DNA of 64,000 nt from Anisus vortex. Its lineage: Eukaryota > Mollusca > Gastropoda > Planorbidae. The notes beneath the pieces are model-generated. The model saw only the letters and a program-made list of their open reading frames with translations, was not told the DNA's origin and searched no databases. A program made the position numbers and the translations under genes. The DNA lies in the NCBI GenBank assembly GCA_949126835.1, contig OX421497.1, positions 23,005,612 to 23,069,611 on the forward strand, given 5' to 3'. This document shows, piece after piece, positions 26,061 to 37,119 of the stretch (its first letter is position 1; every line of letters begins with the position of its first letter).

Positions 26061-26267
26061 TGTCTAAGTCATTAGCTCACACAAGTACACACCCGTGCGC
26101 AGTATAAATATATGTACAAACATATATTTCAAAACCCAAAGGTAATAATCAACCCGACAAAGAAATCTTGTTGTAATGAAGGGGCTGGAGTCATTCCTTA
26201 GAATAATGGATATAAACTCCGAGGCTTGTCCGAAATGTACCGAAGAGATCAGTGGAAAGAGGGTGCC

Positions 26268-26420
26268 TAGGCCCCTCCCATCTAAAACTGACATCTCGTG
26301 TGCAAACATGTGGAATAGGCCCCTCCCATCTAAAACTGACATCTCGTGTGCAAACATGTGGAATAGGCCTTTCCCATCTAAAACTGACATCTCGTGTGCA
26401 AACATGTGGAATAGGCCCAT
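26268..26420. repeat. 48-bp tandem repeat, three copies, open on both strands
   Basis: Three units of AGGCCCCTCCCATCTAAAAC plus TGACATCTCGTGTGCAAACA plus TGTGGAAT are nearly identical; the third has CTTTCCC in place of CCCTCCC. The unit length is a multiple of 3 and no stops occur, so both strands show repeating open frames of about 110-118 codons. There is no other coding evidence. Confidence 0.85.
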
Positions 26421-26519
26421 GGACTCATCTCACTCCCGTCTGATCAAAATGATTCTTTGGTCAAACCTGGAAAACAGTATGACACGGACCGAAGCACAAA
26501 GGCTAATTTGAAATACAAA

Positions 26520-27780
26520 GCCAACTTATTATGTTCAGGTCTACTAAGGCCTCGCTTTATGTCATTGCCTTTTGGATCTGTGTACTAAGTATCCATTCAG
26601 AGGGGAAATGTCAAGCTGCCATACAATTTCGTTTCGCGAAGAGGTTTCACCTCTCCTTTCCAGGCAAGTCCGGGCGCCCTTTGACCTAAGCAGAAGTCCA
26701 CAGGACCATAGAGGTCCGGGTCATGGTTGCAGAGACAGGGCCATCAAAATTTCGTCTACACAAATCTGGTTGCGTGGTGAATACATGACTTCATCTTCTT
26801 AAGAATTTTTCTCCCAGCCACAGTTCCAGCCACAGTGATTAGAAGAATCCAGGTCGTCAGTGTAATATCCGGTATCTTGCAGCGCTCATGGGTCATGATG
26901 ACCGCGCGTTCTTCATAAGCTGAAAGCCAGGTTTGTATTGTTAATTAATTGTGGTTGGTTATCAAGATCTGCCGCGGCCACCGGAAAGGTTCTCAAGGTA
27001 ACACAGACGCAGGTCTTAGATTGTGTATAAGCGATCTAATGTTTCAATGGCCGTATTAGAGGTTCCTTTGATATATGACGCTCATTCCTTATCGGTTATC
27101 GTAAGCACTATAAAGCCCTATATGGCCTAACCGACTAAACGATTTCCACTGACTACCGAATGCGTGTATTCGGATGTGACCTCGCCCAATCCGGATACGA
27201 AAACCAAGTAGTAGCACCATCTCATGAGTTTCGCTATCTTAATGTGTTCTTGATAATCCCCCCCCCCCACACACACACACAAACCCTTACGCGCTTACTT
27301 ACAGCAATAGAAGTAGTTGGGAATTTAACAAAACTGATCAAGTTTGGATTATGTATGTAAGAGTTTGAAATTTATTTGGAAAAAAAGGTGGTTTTTTTTT
27401 TAAATATGTGTCTGTGTGTGTGTATTAGTTGGCAAATAGTGCCGAAAACAGGAAATTCTGCCGAGGCCAATGTCCGAGACAATATCCGGTTAGACTCCAA
27501 TTAGTACCTCCAATTTCTATTAGATCTGAACCATATTATCGATCTCAAGGCCCATTGTCCCCCCCCCCCCCCCCCTATGTAAATCGTGGACCACTGGACT
27601 GAATGGTGAAAAGGACAACGTGCATCAAAGAAACAAACAGCACAGTCAGACCCAACACTAATGGTGCTACAGCACACACTTAACCCATGGGTTAAAACAA
27701 GGAGCTAATCATCACTGGAGACTAAGGAGCAAAGTTTGATGAGCCATTATATATTGTAAGCTCTAACAGCAGACGATATC
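26520..27780. other. Intergenic, no gene recognised
   Basis: Mixed-composition sequence with poly-C/CA at 27258-27285, poly-T and GT runs near 27390-27423, and poly-C at 27559-27575. Short plus-strand frames lack protein features. Confidence 0.5.
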
Positions 27781-28107
27781 GGCAGGGATATTTTAGCCAA
27801 ACTTTTGGCTCATGTTTAGATCTTGGCAGAATGTTGGGCCAGTATTAAGCCAATATATTTTTTATCAATACAAGTATACTATTGGGGCAGAAAGGAAGGT
27901 GCAAAGAAAACAACTAGAACCGTTACTAACTCCGCCTGGTTATCACCTTTGGGGGTATCCTGCCGGTCCCAAGCCCGGGTTAAGGAGGAGGGTTGGTCGT
28001 GGGGCTAGCGACCTTACACCGTAAAATAACCCAATGCTACAGAAACCAAAACTACACCAAACCAAAGCAAGCTTAGTCAGGGAGGTTCTCCTTCTACCGA
28101 AGAATTC

Positions 28108-28986
28108 ATGACGCAAGCTAGTGAAAGCCCTCGGGAAGCTAGCTTGCAGACAAACCTCATCACGACGAAAGCAAAATCCAGAATAGGGACCTGGAATATA
28201 AGAACCCTATATGAAGCCAGCAGGTCTGCCCAGGTAGCAAAAGAAATGAGAAAATATGATATCAAGGTCCTGGGATTATGTGAGACTCGGTGGAATGGTA
28301 ATGGCCAATCTAGACTAGACACAGGAGAGACAATCATCTTCTCTGGTCATGAGGATCTAAACCATGACCACATTCAAGGAGTAGCATTGATGCTATCACC
28401 AGAAGCAACAAAGGCATTAATATCATGGGAACCTATCTCTCCAAGACTAATCTCTGCACGATTCAAGGCAAAAGGCAGGAAAACCACCATCATTCAATGC
28501 TACGCTCCGACTAATGCAGCGAATGAAGAAGATAAAGAAAATTTCTATGGGTCACTACAAGCTATGATTGACCACACACCAAAAAGAGACATGATAATAG
28601 TCATGGGTGATATGAATGCCAAAGTGGGCGTGGACAACACAGACAGAGAGCTCATCATGGGTAGAAACGGAGTTGGAATCATGAATGAAAACGGTGAGCT
28701 CTTTGCTGACCTCTGTGCTTTCAATGATCTTGTCATTGGTGGGACAGTCTTTCCACACAAGACCATCCACAAAACAAGATGGACTTCTCCAGATGGAAAT
28801 ACAGAAAACCAGATTGACCATTTTACAGTTTCACGCAAATGGAGAAGAAGACTATTGGACGTTAGGGTGAAACGTGGTGCTGACGTAGCTTCAGACCACC
28901 AGCTTCTGATTGGAACATTGAAAACAAAGCTAAAAGCCTTCAAGGAATTTGCAGACAAGTTTAACACACAGTATCGAAAAAAATGA
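28108..28986 (+). pseudogene. LINE endonuclease part (EEP/APE domain)
   Basis: This 292-codon frame carries the apurinic endonuclease-like fold of LINEs: RIGTWNIRTLYE, LGLCETRWNGNG, QCYAPTN, MGDMNAKVG, ENQIDHF and ASDHQLLIG contain the usual N, E, D/N and SDH catalytic positions. It would nick target DNA to prime reverse transcription. It ends at a TGA because of one extra base in the A7 run at about 28977-28984. In the neighbouring frame the protein goes on (NEAAKEV), and then meets a second lesion, TGA at 29009-29011. Confidence 0.9.
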
Positions 28987-29011
28987 AGCTGCAAAAGAGG
29001 TTTTTAACTGA

Positions 29012-31021
29012 TCTGTTAAAAATAGATACGAAGCCCTTTCAGGACTAATAGAGGAAACTATAGAACAACACTGGGAAAAAATCCAACAAATCTGGAAAAC
29101 AACATGCACTGAGATCTTAGGGAAGAGGAAAAGAGAGCAAAAAGCATGGATAGCACCAGAGACATGGAACAAGATAGAGGCTAGGAGAGAGATTAAACAG
29201 AAAATAAACCAATGCCATAGTGAACAAGACAAAGAAAACTTGAGAAGACAATATTGGGAAACCAACCGCACAGTGAAGAAGAGTGCAAGAGAAGATAAAA
29301 GGCGTTTCATTCATGAAATGACAGAAGAGGCAGAAACAGCAGCTGGACAAGGAAACATTAAAAGATTGTATGAAATAACAAGAACTCTGTCTGGCAAAAG
29401 TTCCAATCCCAACAAACCAGTCAAGGACAGTAATGGCAAGGTCATAACAAGCGATGTAGGACAGAGAGATAGGTGGGTCCAACACTTTAAGGAGGTACTT
29501 AACCGACCCCCACCACTATCTCCCCCAGACATCCCATCAGAAAATGAGCCTCTCAATGTTGGATCAGATGGCTTCCCACCAGAGGCACTAAAAGCAGACC
29601 CAGCAGTATCAGCAGAGATGCTCCAGCCACTACTACAAAAAATTTGGGAAGAGGAACAAGTGCCACACGAATGGAAACTAGGCTAAATGGTCAAGCTACC
29701 GAAGAAAGGTGATCTCTCTGTATGCAGCAACTGGAGAGGAATAATGCTTCTCTCAGTTCCAGGCAAAGTCCTGACCAGGATTATCTTAGAGAGACTGAAG
29801 GAAGCACTAGATGTAAAACTTAGGCCAGAACAAGCAGGTTTTCGACAAGGCCGATCATGTAATGACCACATTGCCACTTTGGGTATAATCATTGAACAAT
29901 CTTTAGAATGGCAATATCCCTTGTACATGACGTTTGTAGACTTTGAAAAGGCTTTCGACAGTGTGGATAGAGAAACCATCTGGAAGTTAATGAGCTACTA
30001 TGGCATCCCAACAAAATTCATCAACATCACCAAGAAACTATATGAAGACTGTTGCTACCAAGTCATCCATAAAGGAAAGCTAACCAGTCCATTTGCTGTG
30101 AAGACCGGTGTGCGTCAAGGCTGCATGCTGTCACCGCTGATCTTTTTAATTGTAATAGACTGGATCATGAATAAGACAACCTCGGGAAACAGCACAGGCA
30201 TTCAATGGACTTTCACAAAGAAGCAAGAAGACTTGGACTTTGCAGACGATGTCGCCCTCCTCTCACACAGACAGCAAGACACACAATCTAAACTAAACCG
30301 ACTGTCCGAAGAGGCGAGAAAGGTTGGCCTAAAAATAAATAAAATGAAAACAGAAGTCATGAGGATAAATAACGAACAGGACAGGTCAATACAGCTAGAT
30401 GATGAAGAAATAATAGACACAGACAAATTTGTTTACCTGGGAAGTGTGATGAGTAGAGATGGAGGAACAGATTAAGACATAAAGAGCAGGATCAACAAGG
30501 CCAGGCTTGCTTTCAATGCCCTGCGCCTCATGTGGAGCTCAAGTGCGCTGTCCTTAAAGAACAAAGTAAGACTATTTAACACAAATGTTAAGGCAGTCCT
30601 CCTATATGGCTCAGAGACCTGGAGAGTTACTAAGGCAAATACAAGCAGACTCCAGATTTTTGTAAACAGATGCCTGAGGCGCATGCTGAAAATTCGATGG
30701 CCGGAAACCATTTCATGCGTCAACCTATGGGAAAAGACCGGACAAAAACCCATCGACAACAGCATCAAAAACCGTAGATGGAAGTGGATTGGTCACACTT
30801 TAAGAAGAACAGAAGACATTGTAGCAAGACAAGCGCTTGACTGGAATCCCCAGGGCAAACGGAAAGTAGGCAGACCCAGACAAACTTGGAGGAGATTGGT
30901 CGTAGGTGAGGCAAAGGCTGTTGGCCTCACATGGACACACATAAAGCTAGCCTCCCAAGACCGAGACCGATGGAAAAGTGTAGTTGCGGCCCTATGCTCT
31001 TATGGGGATATACAGGATTAA
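29012..31021 (+). pseudogene. LINE reverse transcriptase part, interrupted by two more stops
   Basis: All of this stretch is in one frame, broken by TAA at 29684-29686 (between EWKLG and MVKLPKKGDL) and TAA at 30473-30475 (DGGTD before DIKSRIN). RT motifs are well kept: CSNWRGIMLLSVPGKVLTRI, FRQGRSC, TFVDFEKAFDSVDRETIW (first catalytic Asp), GVRQGCMLSPLIF, DFADDVALLS (the FADD box) and KFVYLGSVMS. The C-terminal part has LRRMLKIRWPE, RRWKWIGHTLRR and RQTWRRLV, usual in this class. The intact FADD suggests the stops came after a recent insertion. Confidence 0.9.
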
Positions 31022-31109
31022 GTCAAGTAAGTCAAGAACCATTACTGTGTGTTTGTTTGTTGATGTTCCTTCTAAGCAACGCGGGTTCCACGGCGCGGCT
31101 AGCAAATGT

Positions 31110-31740
31110 GCATACAACAATTGCCGGTACAAACAAACAACCATTGCCGGTACAAACAAACAACCATTGCCGGTACAAACAAACAACCATTGCCGGTACA
31201 AACAAACAACCATTACTAGTACAAAACATAAACGGTGCAAACAACCATTAATAGAACAGAAAACCTTGCCGGTACAAATCAAACAGCCATTGCCAGTACT
31301 AAAATAAATAGCAGGTAAAAACAACCATTGTCAGTACAAAAAATAATTGTCTGTACAAAAACAAAATGCCAGTACAAACAACCATTAACAGTTCAAAGAA
31401 CATTGCCAGTAAAAGCAATCATTGTCAGTACAAAAAGATATTGCCGGTACAAACAACCATTAATAGTACAAAAACATTGCCGGTACAAACAGCCATTGCC
31501 GTACAAACAACCATTAATAGTACAAAAAACATTACCGGTAAAAACAGCCATTAATAGTACAAAAACATTGCCGGTACAAACAGCCATTGCCGTACAAACA
31601 ACCATTAATAATACAAAAAAAACATTGCTGGTACAAACAGCCATTGCCGTACTAACAACCATTAATGGTACAAAAACTTTGCCGGTAAAAATAACCATTG
31701 CCAGTACAAACAACCGTTACCGGTACTTATTACCACAACC
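31110..31740. repeat. 23-bp and derived minisatellite next to the LINE 3' end
   Basis: Four clean units of ACCATTGCCGGTACAAACAA plus ACA (31118-31210) grade into longer mixed units (CCATTAATAGTACAAAAACA, TTGCCGGTACAAACAG) up to about 31740. Frames on both strands are repeat translations. The array starts about 80 bases after the LINE stop codon. Confidence 0.9.
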
Positions 31741-31749
31741 AAGCACCAC

Positions 31750-32730
31750 CGATACCTACAACGATTACCAAGACAACCAACTATTACTATTTGCCTGTCT
31801 TTCATTCTAAACAACGCGCGGTTTCCAAAGCGCCCGCTATAGCAGAAGATTGTCACAAGTGGCGGCTCGTATAGATCTGGGTTATTTTAATTTTAATTTT
31901 TTTTTTTCGAAAAGTTGACATTTTACGTGAAACACAATCATACCTGATTAAATGACTATTGAAAAACAATACAAGGTAAGGCTAGAGTTATTTTTACCCA
32001 AGCATTGATCTTGTACACGAACTGACGCAGGCATTCAGCCATTTTTTTGTTGTTGCTGGATTGTTCTAGGAAGATTACATTGGAATAAACCATGAAGAGA
32101 TGGGGGTGGGGATTCTCTTGTGTTTTTTTTTTACACACAAGCGTGAGTTAACCGATGAGACTGGCAAGGAGAAAGCTGTGGTGGGGAGGGGACAGGGGGT
32201 GAATGCAAAACACACTTTTGGTTTTGAAAACACACACGCACGCACGCACCTTTTAACAGATATTGTTTGAATAAGAAAATATCTCCGCCTTTCCACATAC
32301 ACAATACACACACATTCATGTTATTAAATATTCAGATTAAAGTTCCCCCATAGACACGTTTAACAAATAATAAATCCCTCATTAACTTTTCTCGATTCCA
32401 AGCAGCTCATACTACACCCCCCCCCTGCCGCACCCTCGCCCCCTAACCAAGCCAACCACCCCCACTTTTCTCCTCCTAGAATATCCCGATCAATAAAATG
32501 TTCTAAATGTAAAAATATAAAAATAATATTTTGTTTTCTGGGTTTTGTGTGTGTGTGTGTTCTTGTTTTTTATTTCGAAGTCCTTAAATTTTTTCTTTGT
32601 GTGGGTTGTTTCTGTGTTTGTTGTTTTTTGTGTAGTTGCTTTTTGCCTTCTTCTTTTTTATTTAAAGGTACAAAACAAAAAAAGGATTTGGTGCTTGGAA
32701 AATGTATGCTGTATGAGAGAAACGGTAGTA
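31750..32730. other. Intergenic, no gene recognised
   Basis: AT-rich sequence with T-runs at 31902 and 32125, CA/CG-type repeats near 32230-32250, poly-C at 32418 and GT runs at 32545-32560. Short frames in several phases look random. Confidence 0.5.
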
Positions 32731-32734
32731 AAAT

Positions 32735-33015
32735 ATCTCTTTTAAACAATGTTGGTCCGTAGGAATTACAAGTAAGTGAAGCAGCGTTCACCAGTTTCCT
32801 TGGTCAAGACATACAAGGAGGAGGATGCCTGGCTCGACCAACGCCAATTCTCCATTACTCTGCCCACAACTAATCCCAAGTTCCTATACTAATCTGGAAG
32901 AGGGGAATCCCTTCAAGCCTCAAACCCTGGGTGTGTGTGTGTGGGGGGGGGGGGGGTAAATAACAGACATGATTTAACCTGAATTCATCAAACCAGGGAC
33001 CTTCAAAAAAAAGCA
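32735..33015. repeat. Second copy of SINE-like repeat seen at 10165
   Basis: It starts TCTCTTTTAAACAATGTTGG, has AAGTGAAGCAGCGTTCACCA, a GT/poly-G tract (32932-32956) in place of the poly-C of the first copy, and ends AACCTGAATTCATCAAACCA, GGGACCTTCAAA. On the minus strand CTGGTTTGATGAATTC could be a worn B box. Assignment as a SINE is an inference. Confidence 0.5.
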
Positions 33016-33660
33016 ATAATACGAACGCGCGGCGCGTGCACCATGTTGCACAGAAATGGTGATATCAACATTTCATTTGGATTCATCCAACACTTCAGTA
33101 GGCTTCCAGTAGGTGTTTGATGTTGCTGGTATTGTTGTTGTTGTGGTTTAGGACAAGACATAAACAATATATCACGTTCTTATTGTCCCATCTTACAGGC
33201 ACTCCTTCTGTGTACAGGAGATAACGCCCAACGCTTATCCCTTGGTTTGAGTATAGACTAGTCGAGCACTTTGTTATTCAAAGTTTCAAAGGATGTTTAA
33301 ATCTATGATGTTGTGGTCATATGTTTAGTCTATAGAAAATTGTTTTATAAGCCAAAGACTGCAGAAGTAAAGCTTAGAATTACGCCCCGAGGTGAAAAAA
33401 AAACAGCGTTGGTCAGAAAAAAAAACAGAAAGTGTTCGAAAACTTACAGTCGGAACTACACAGCTTCCCCAAGCTGAATCAACACATTACCGGTACATTA
33501 TTTGTTTGAAGAAATTCGAAAGACATGTTATTGTTTTAAAGAGGATATTAGAGCAAAAAATAGTGGTCTTCATTATATTATAGTAATAAAATTATTCCAG
33601 ATAAAAGAATGATATAATATGCAACACTGATATAGATCAGTGATTTCTCCCGAGTTAATT

Positions 33661-34689
33661 CACTGATCTATAAAAAGAATGGATAAGGCACGGAAGAAGA
33701 ATTATTGATGCAAGCTTCCGCCATTTTTTGTGTACAATCACTGATATATGTAAGCTTACAGATATAGATATATTATCAAATTCTCCAAAGTTTCATTTAA
33801 AGACCAAGTGAAGAGGTTTTCCTCAAAGGAACGAGATTTGGAATAGCCTCATGCGGAAGTGACGTTTGAGAAAAGAAATAAATAAACAAAACTCGACGCT
33901 ATTAATCTATATTTAACCATTTTGTTAAAAAAAAGAACCGGGAAAAGACTAAAACATGTGGCAATAGATTCAAAACACGTGACAATATTAATTTTTCCTA
34001 GTAGAAATCCCTTCTCTTACGTCACTTTCCTATGTTGCCGGAAATAAAAACATCTCAAATGGCTACGAGATTTGGATTTTTCTTCCGAAAAACATCCATA
34101 TTTAAGTGGAAATATTGAACTAATTACTTAAAATTTATCTTTGATATTTTGTATAAATGATTTCTATTAACATTCAGATGCTGAATACACTATTTACTAT
34201 CAAAATCAAATGTTAACTCAATTTTGATAAAAAAGCTCTTCACTTGGTCTTTACGCTAATATTTCTAATGGTTTTTTTTTCTTTTATAGAAAGTGAATAA
34301 ATGGCTTACAATATATAACTTTGAAATGATCGAATTGTAAAAAAAAGTATTTTAAAATGATATAAATATTATATTACTAAAAATGTATATGTATACATTT
34401 TTAAACATTACATTTAACTACCCAGTTTGTATGATTACTAAGTATCTATTAAGCAGTGATATCACTCCTTGGCTTTTTCCCCAAGATCTTGGCTTTTTTG
34501 TATCCCAATTTGGCAAATTGGGCTTATATATCAATGATCTATGTATAGATCAGTGGTGCGCATTAAATTTTTAAAAACAATTTGCATTATATTGATCAGT
34601 GATTGTGTGAATTTTTAGTTTTCGCTTGCATCACTTTGCACAAGCAAATTTATGAAGGAGGAGCTATCCATTCTTTTTATAGATCAGTG
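33661..34689. mobile_element. Inverted-repeat DNA transposon derivative with perfect 8-bp target duplication
   Basis: The ends are CACTGATCTATAAAAAGAAT at 33661 and its inverse ending TATAGATCAGTG at 34689, about 25 bp of near-perfect terminal repeat. Subterminal similarity (GATGCAAGC..., ACAATCACTGAT) extends the arms past 100 bp. AGTTAATT flanks both ends (33653-33660 and 34690-34697). An 8-bp duplication with CA...TG ends points to the hAT superfamily. No transposase is encoded, so it is a non-autonomous element. A second inverted-repeat element is nested inside at 33798-34253. Confidence 0.88.
33798..34253. mobile_element. Nested 456-bp inverted-repeat element (MITE)
   Basis: An 18-bp perfect inverted repeat, TAAAGACCAAGTGAAGAG at 33798-33815 and its complement at 34236-34253, lies inside the element above. 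Interior words (CGAGATTTGGA and GGAAGTGACGTTTGAGA against TTACGTCACTTTCC) are also partly symmetrical. A TA at both outer edges fits a TA target duplication, but this is only two bases. No coding capacity. Confidence 0.75.
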
Positions 34690-34699
34690 AGTTAATTAT

Positions 34700-35950
34700 A
34701 TCCACGTCAACCTATACTAAAAAACATCACGTGTGATCTATGCATTCTTTATCTATGGTTTTGACTGATTAATTCAGGCTACTGATTAAAAGCACAGTGG
34801 TCCCCATCTTTGTTCCACTCTCGACGACTTATTTTTTTTTATAGTAAGGTTTTCTTTAAACACCAGAACGAAAACAAAAGCAATAATTTTGTAAGCCTTT
34901 GCAATATTCCACGGAGCCGATTTAAAAGCACACACATTGGGACATACTGAACTAGCATGTTAAAAAAGAGGCGAAGAGAAGGAGTCCATTCCAACTAGAG
35001 ATGAGAATCGAACCCACATTTAGAAGTCCGGGTTCGGTAGGAACCTAAGTTCGGGTTCGGTAGGAACCTAAGTTCGGGTTCGGTAGGAACCTAAGTTCGA
35101 GTTCGGTAGGAACCTAAGTTCGGGTTCGGTAGGAACCTAAGTTCGGGTTCGGTTCGACAACTACTGAACTGTTACAATGTTTGCGTTTTTAATAAAACTA
35201 TTTTTATATAACAAAACAAAATTGTATTTACTAAAAAGAAGAAAATCGTAGATAGTAGCCTACAACTGAATGTTTCCCTGATTTCAAATCATGTTCTTCT
35301 TCTGTCACTATTTCAATACTCAAAGCGCGGCGTGGATGTTACCGTAACCATAATTCAGGGTCGAATGCCACGAAGGGGGGGGGGCTGGGAAAGATGCCCT
35401 TCCTCTTGAAACTTTGAATGAAATTATTTTATTAAAGTTTTTATTTAAACATGTACTAAATCGCGAAAATTTGAAATTTGGTAAATGTTTGTCACGCAAA
35501 CGTTCAGAGCCCCGTCCCCTCCCATCCTGGATAAAATCCCGTGCCATACATAGATATTTACTTAAATGTTCCTCGAGCGTCGATGTAATTTAACGGACAC
35601 ATACACAAACAATCAATACTAATAATTGTATCATACATTATTTCAAATACAACAACAATATCGTTAAAATCTGTTGATTAAATCTTCTCTAGATACGCCA
35701 AGAAAGAAGAAAGAACAAAAAAATTATATCGATCAGATTAACGAGATTGTTCAAGTTCAGAACAACACAAGCCGGGAGTTCTATTTATTGTTCATGTGTG
35801 CATGGGACTGAACAAAGCCAAAATCACGTTGGTCGTGATGGTATTGTACGTAGCAGTTGGAGGAAGGTGGGGTGGGGGTGGATGTTCTGTCAAATTTTTA
35901 GAGAAACTTGGAATGGCGTTTTGTTGACAAGGCAATTATTTCTTCTTCTA
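34700..35950. other. Intergenic, with 23-bp repeat at 35027-35150
   Basis: No gene is seen. At about 35027-35150 GGTTCGGTAGGAACCTAAGT plus TCG is repeated five times, each unit holding the near-palindrome TTCGGTAGGAACC. A poly-G/purine stretch lies near 35375 and one at 35865. Confidence 0.65.
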
Positions 35951-35954
35951 TGAT

Positions 35955-36352
35955 TGTAAACGATGGTCATAGTCTTCCAACTGTGCGACACATACACATT
36001 TATTCAATGTCTCGATAATTCTTCCAACTGTGCGACACATACACATTGATTCAATGTCTCGATAAGTCTTCCAACTGTGCGACACATACACATTTATTAT
36101 TCAATGTCTCGATAAGTCTTCCAACTGTGCGACACATACACATTTATTCAATGTCTCGATAAGTCTTCCAACTGTGCGACACATACACATTTATTATTCA
36201 ATGTCTCGATAAGTCTTCCAACTGTGCGACACATACACATTTATTCAATGTCTCGATAAGTCTTCCAACTGTGCGACACATACACATTTATTCATAGTCT
36301 CGATAAGTCTTCCAACTGAGCGACACATACACATTTATTCAATGTCTCGATG
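35955..36352. repeat. Tandem repeat of 45-50 bp, eight copies
   Basis: Units read GTCTTCCAACTGTGCGACAC, then ATACACATTTATTCAATGTC, then TCGATAA. Alternate units have an extra ATT (TTTATTATTCAATG), at 36090 and 36190, hinting at a dimeric expansion. Confidence 0.92.
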
Positions 36353-36529
36353 CGAGGCGAAGGGAATCTAGGGAAATAATAAGGCGCATTTTTTTAATTC
36401 ACCTTAATACAGAATATAGATCTAGAAGGAGGACGAGAGGTGCGAAAAAATTCTGACAGCGCCAATACCCACGTGACTCAGCTATCCAAAGATGATCATG
36501 TGACAAAACTATTTTATGACCTATCCCTA

Positions 36530-36660
36530 AATGGAAGTCAAGAGGGCAGATATATCCTCATAACATATTCCCCGAAAGATGACCATAAGACCATATAATA
36601 TCCTCATAACATATTCCCCGAAAGATAACCATAAGACCACATAATATCCTCATAAGCTAC
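36530..36660. repeat. Direct duplication of about 58-60 bp
   Basis: TATCCTCATAACATATTCCC plus CGAAAGATGACCATAAGACC appears at about 36549 and again at about 36600 with two substitutions, followed by a third start (ATATCCTCATAAG) at 36643. Confidence 0.8.
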
Positions 36661-36884
36661 CCGCCCACAAAGAAAATCGAGAGTACATATATCTGCATGA
36701 CACAATTCCACTCCCCATTCCCCCCAAAAAAGTCTGCCCATAAAGAAATTCGAGAGGGTTGATGTCCAAATGCTTCCCTCCCCATCAAGAATAAGGAGGA
36801 ATCTAATACAAGAAAATTTAGTTGGCACAATCGTTTGAAGACATTTATTGAAATCTGGTGACAAAATAGTATCTATGACTTTTG

Positions 36885-36960
36885 TTAGATAGAGATAGAG
36901 ATATAGATAGATAGATATATAGATATATAGATATATAGATAGATAGATAGATAGATAGAC

Positions 36961-37059
<99 letters not shown>

Positions 37060-37110
37060 CAGATAGAGAGAGTGTGAGCGAGAGAGAGGGCGAGAAAGAG
37101 AGAGAGGGGT
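36885..37110. repeat. (GATA)n microsatellite with GA-rich flank
   Basis: TAGATAGA and TATAGA repeats run from about 36885 to 37068 and then pass into a GAGAGAGA/GAGGGCGAGA purine tract to about 37110. Confidence 0.95.
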
Positions 37111-37119
37111 AGAGAGTGA

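Larger units (their letters stand above)
27800..31045 (+). mobile_element. Near full-length, inactive endonuclease/reverse transcriptase LINE
   Basis: A non-LTR retrotransposon in sense orientation. A 5' leader with a conserved-looking block (CACCTTTGGGGGTATCC, CCCAAGCCCGG, GGAGGAGGGTTGG) lies at about 27940-28010 before the endonuclease frame at 28108. The protein has an APE-type endonuclease, then a reverse transcriptase, then a C-terminal thumb/connection part ending at 31021. The tail shows TAAGTCAAG twice (31019-31040). The organisation resembles RTE-like/EEP-RT elements; the clade is an inference. Four lesions kill it: one frameshift and three in-frame stops. The left limit is uncertain. 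Confidence 0.88.

Noticed and set aside
28545..28994. 149-codon minus-strand frame
   Set aside because: Antisense shadow of the LINE endonuclease.
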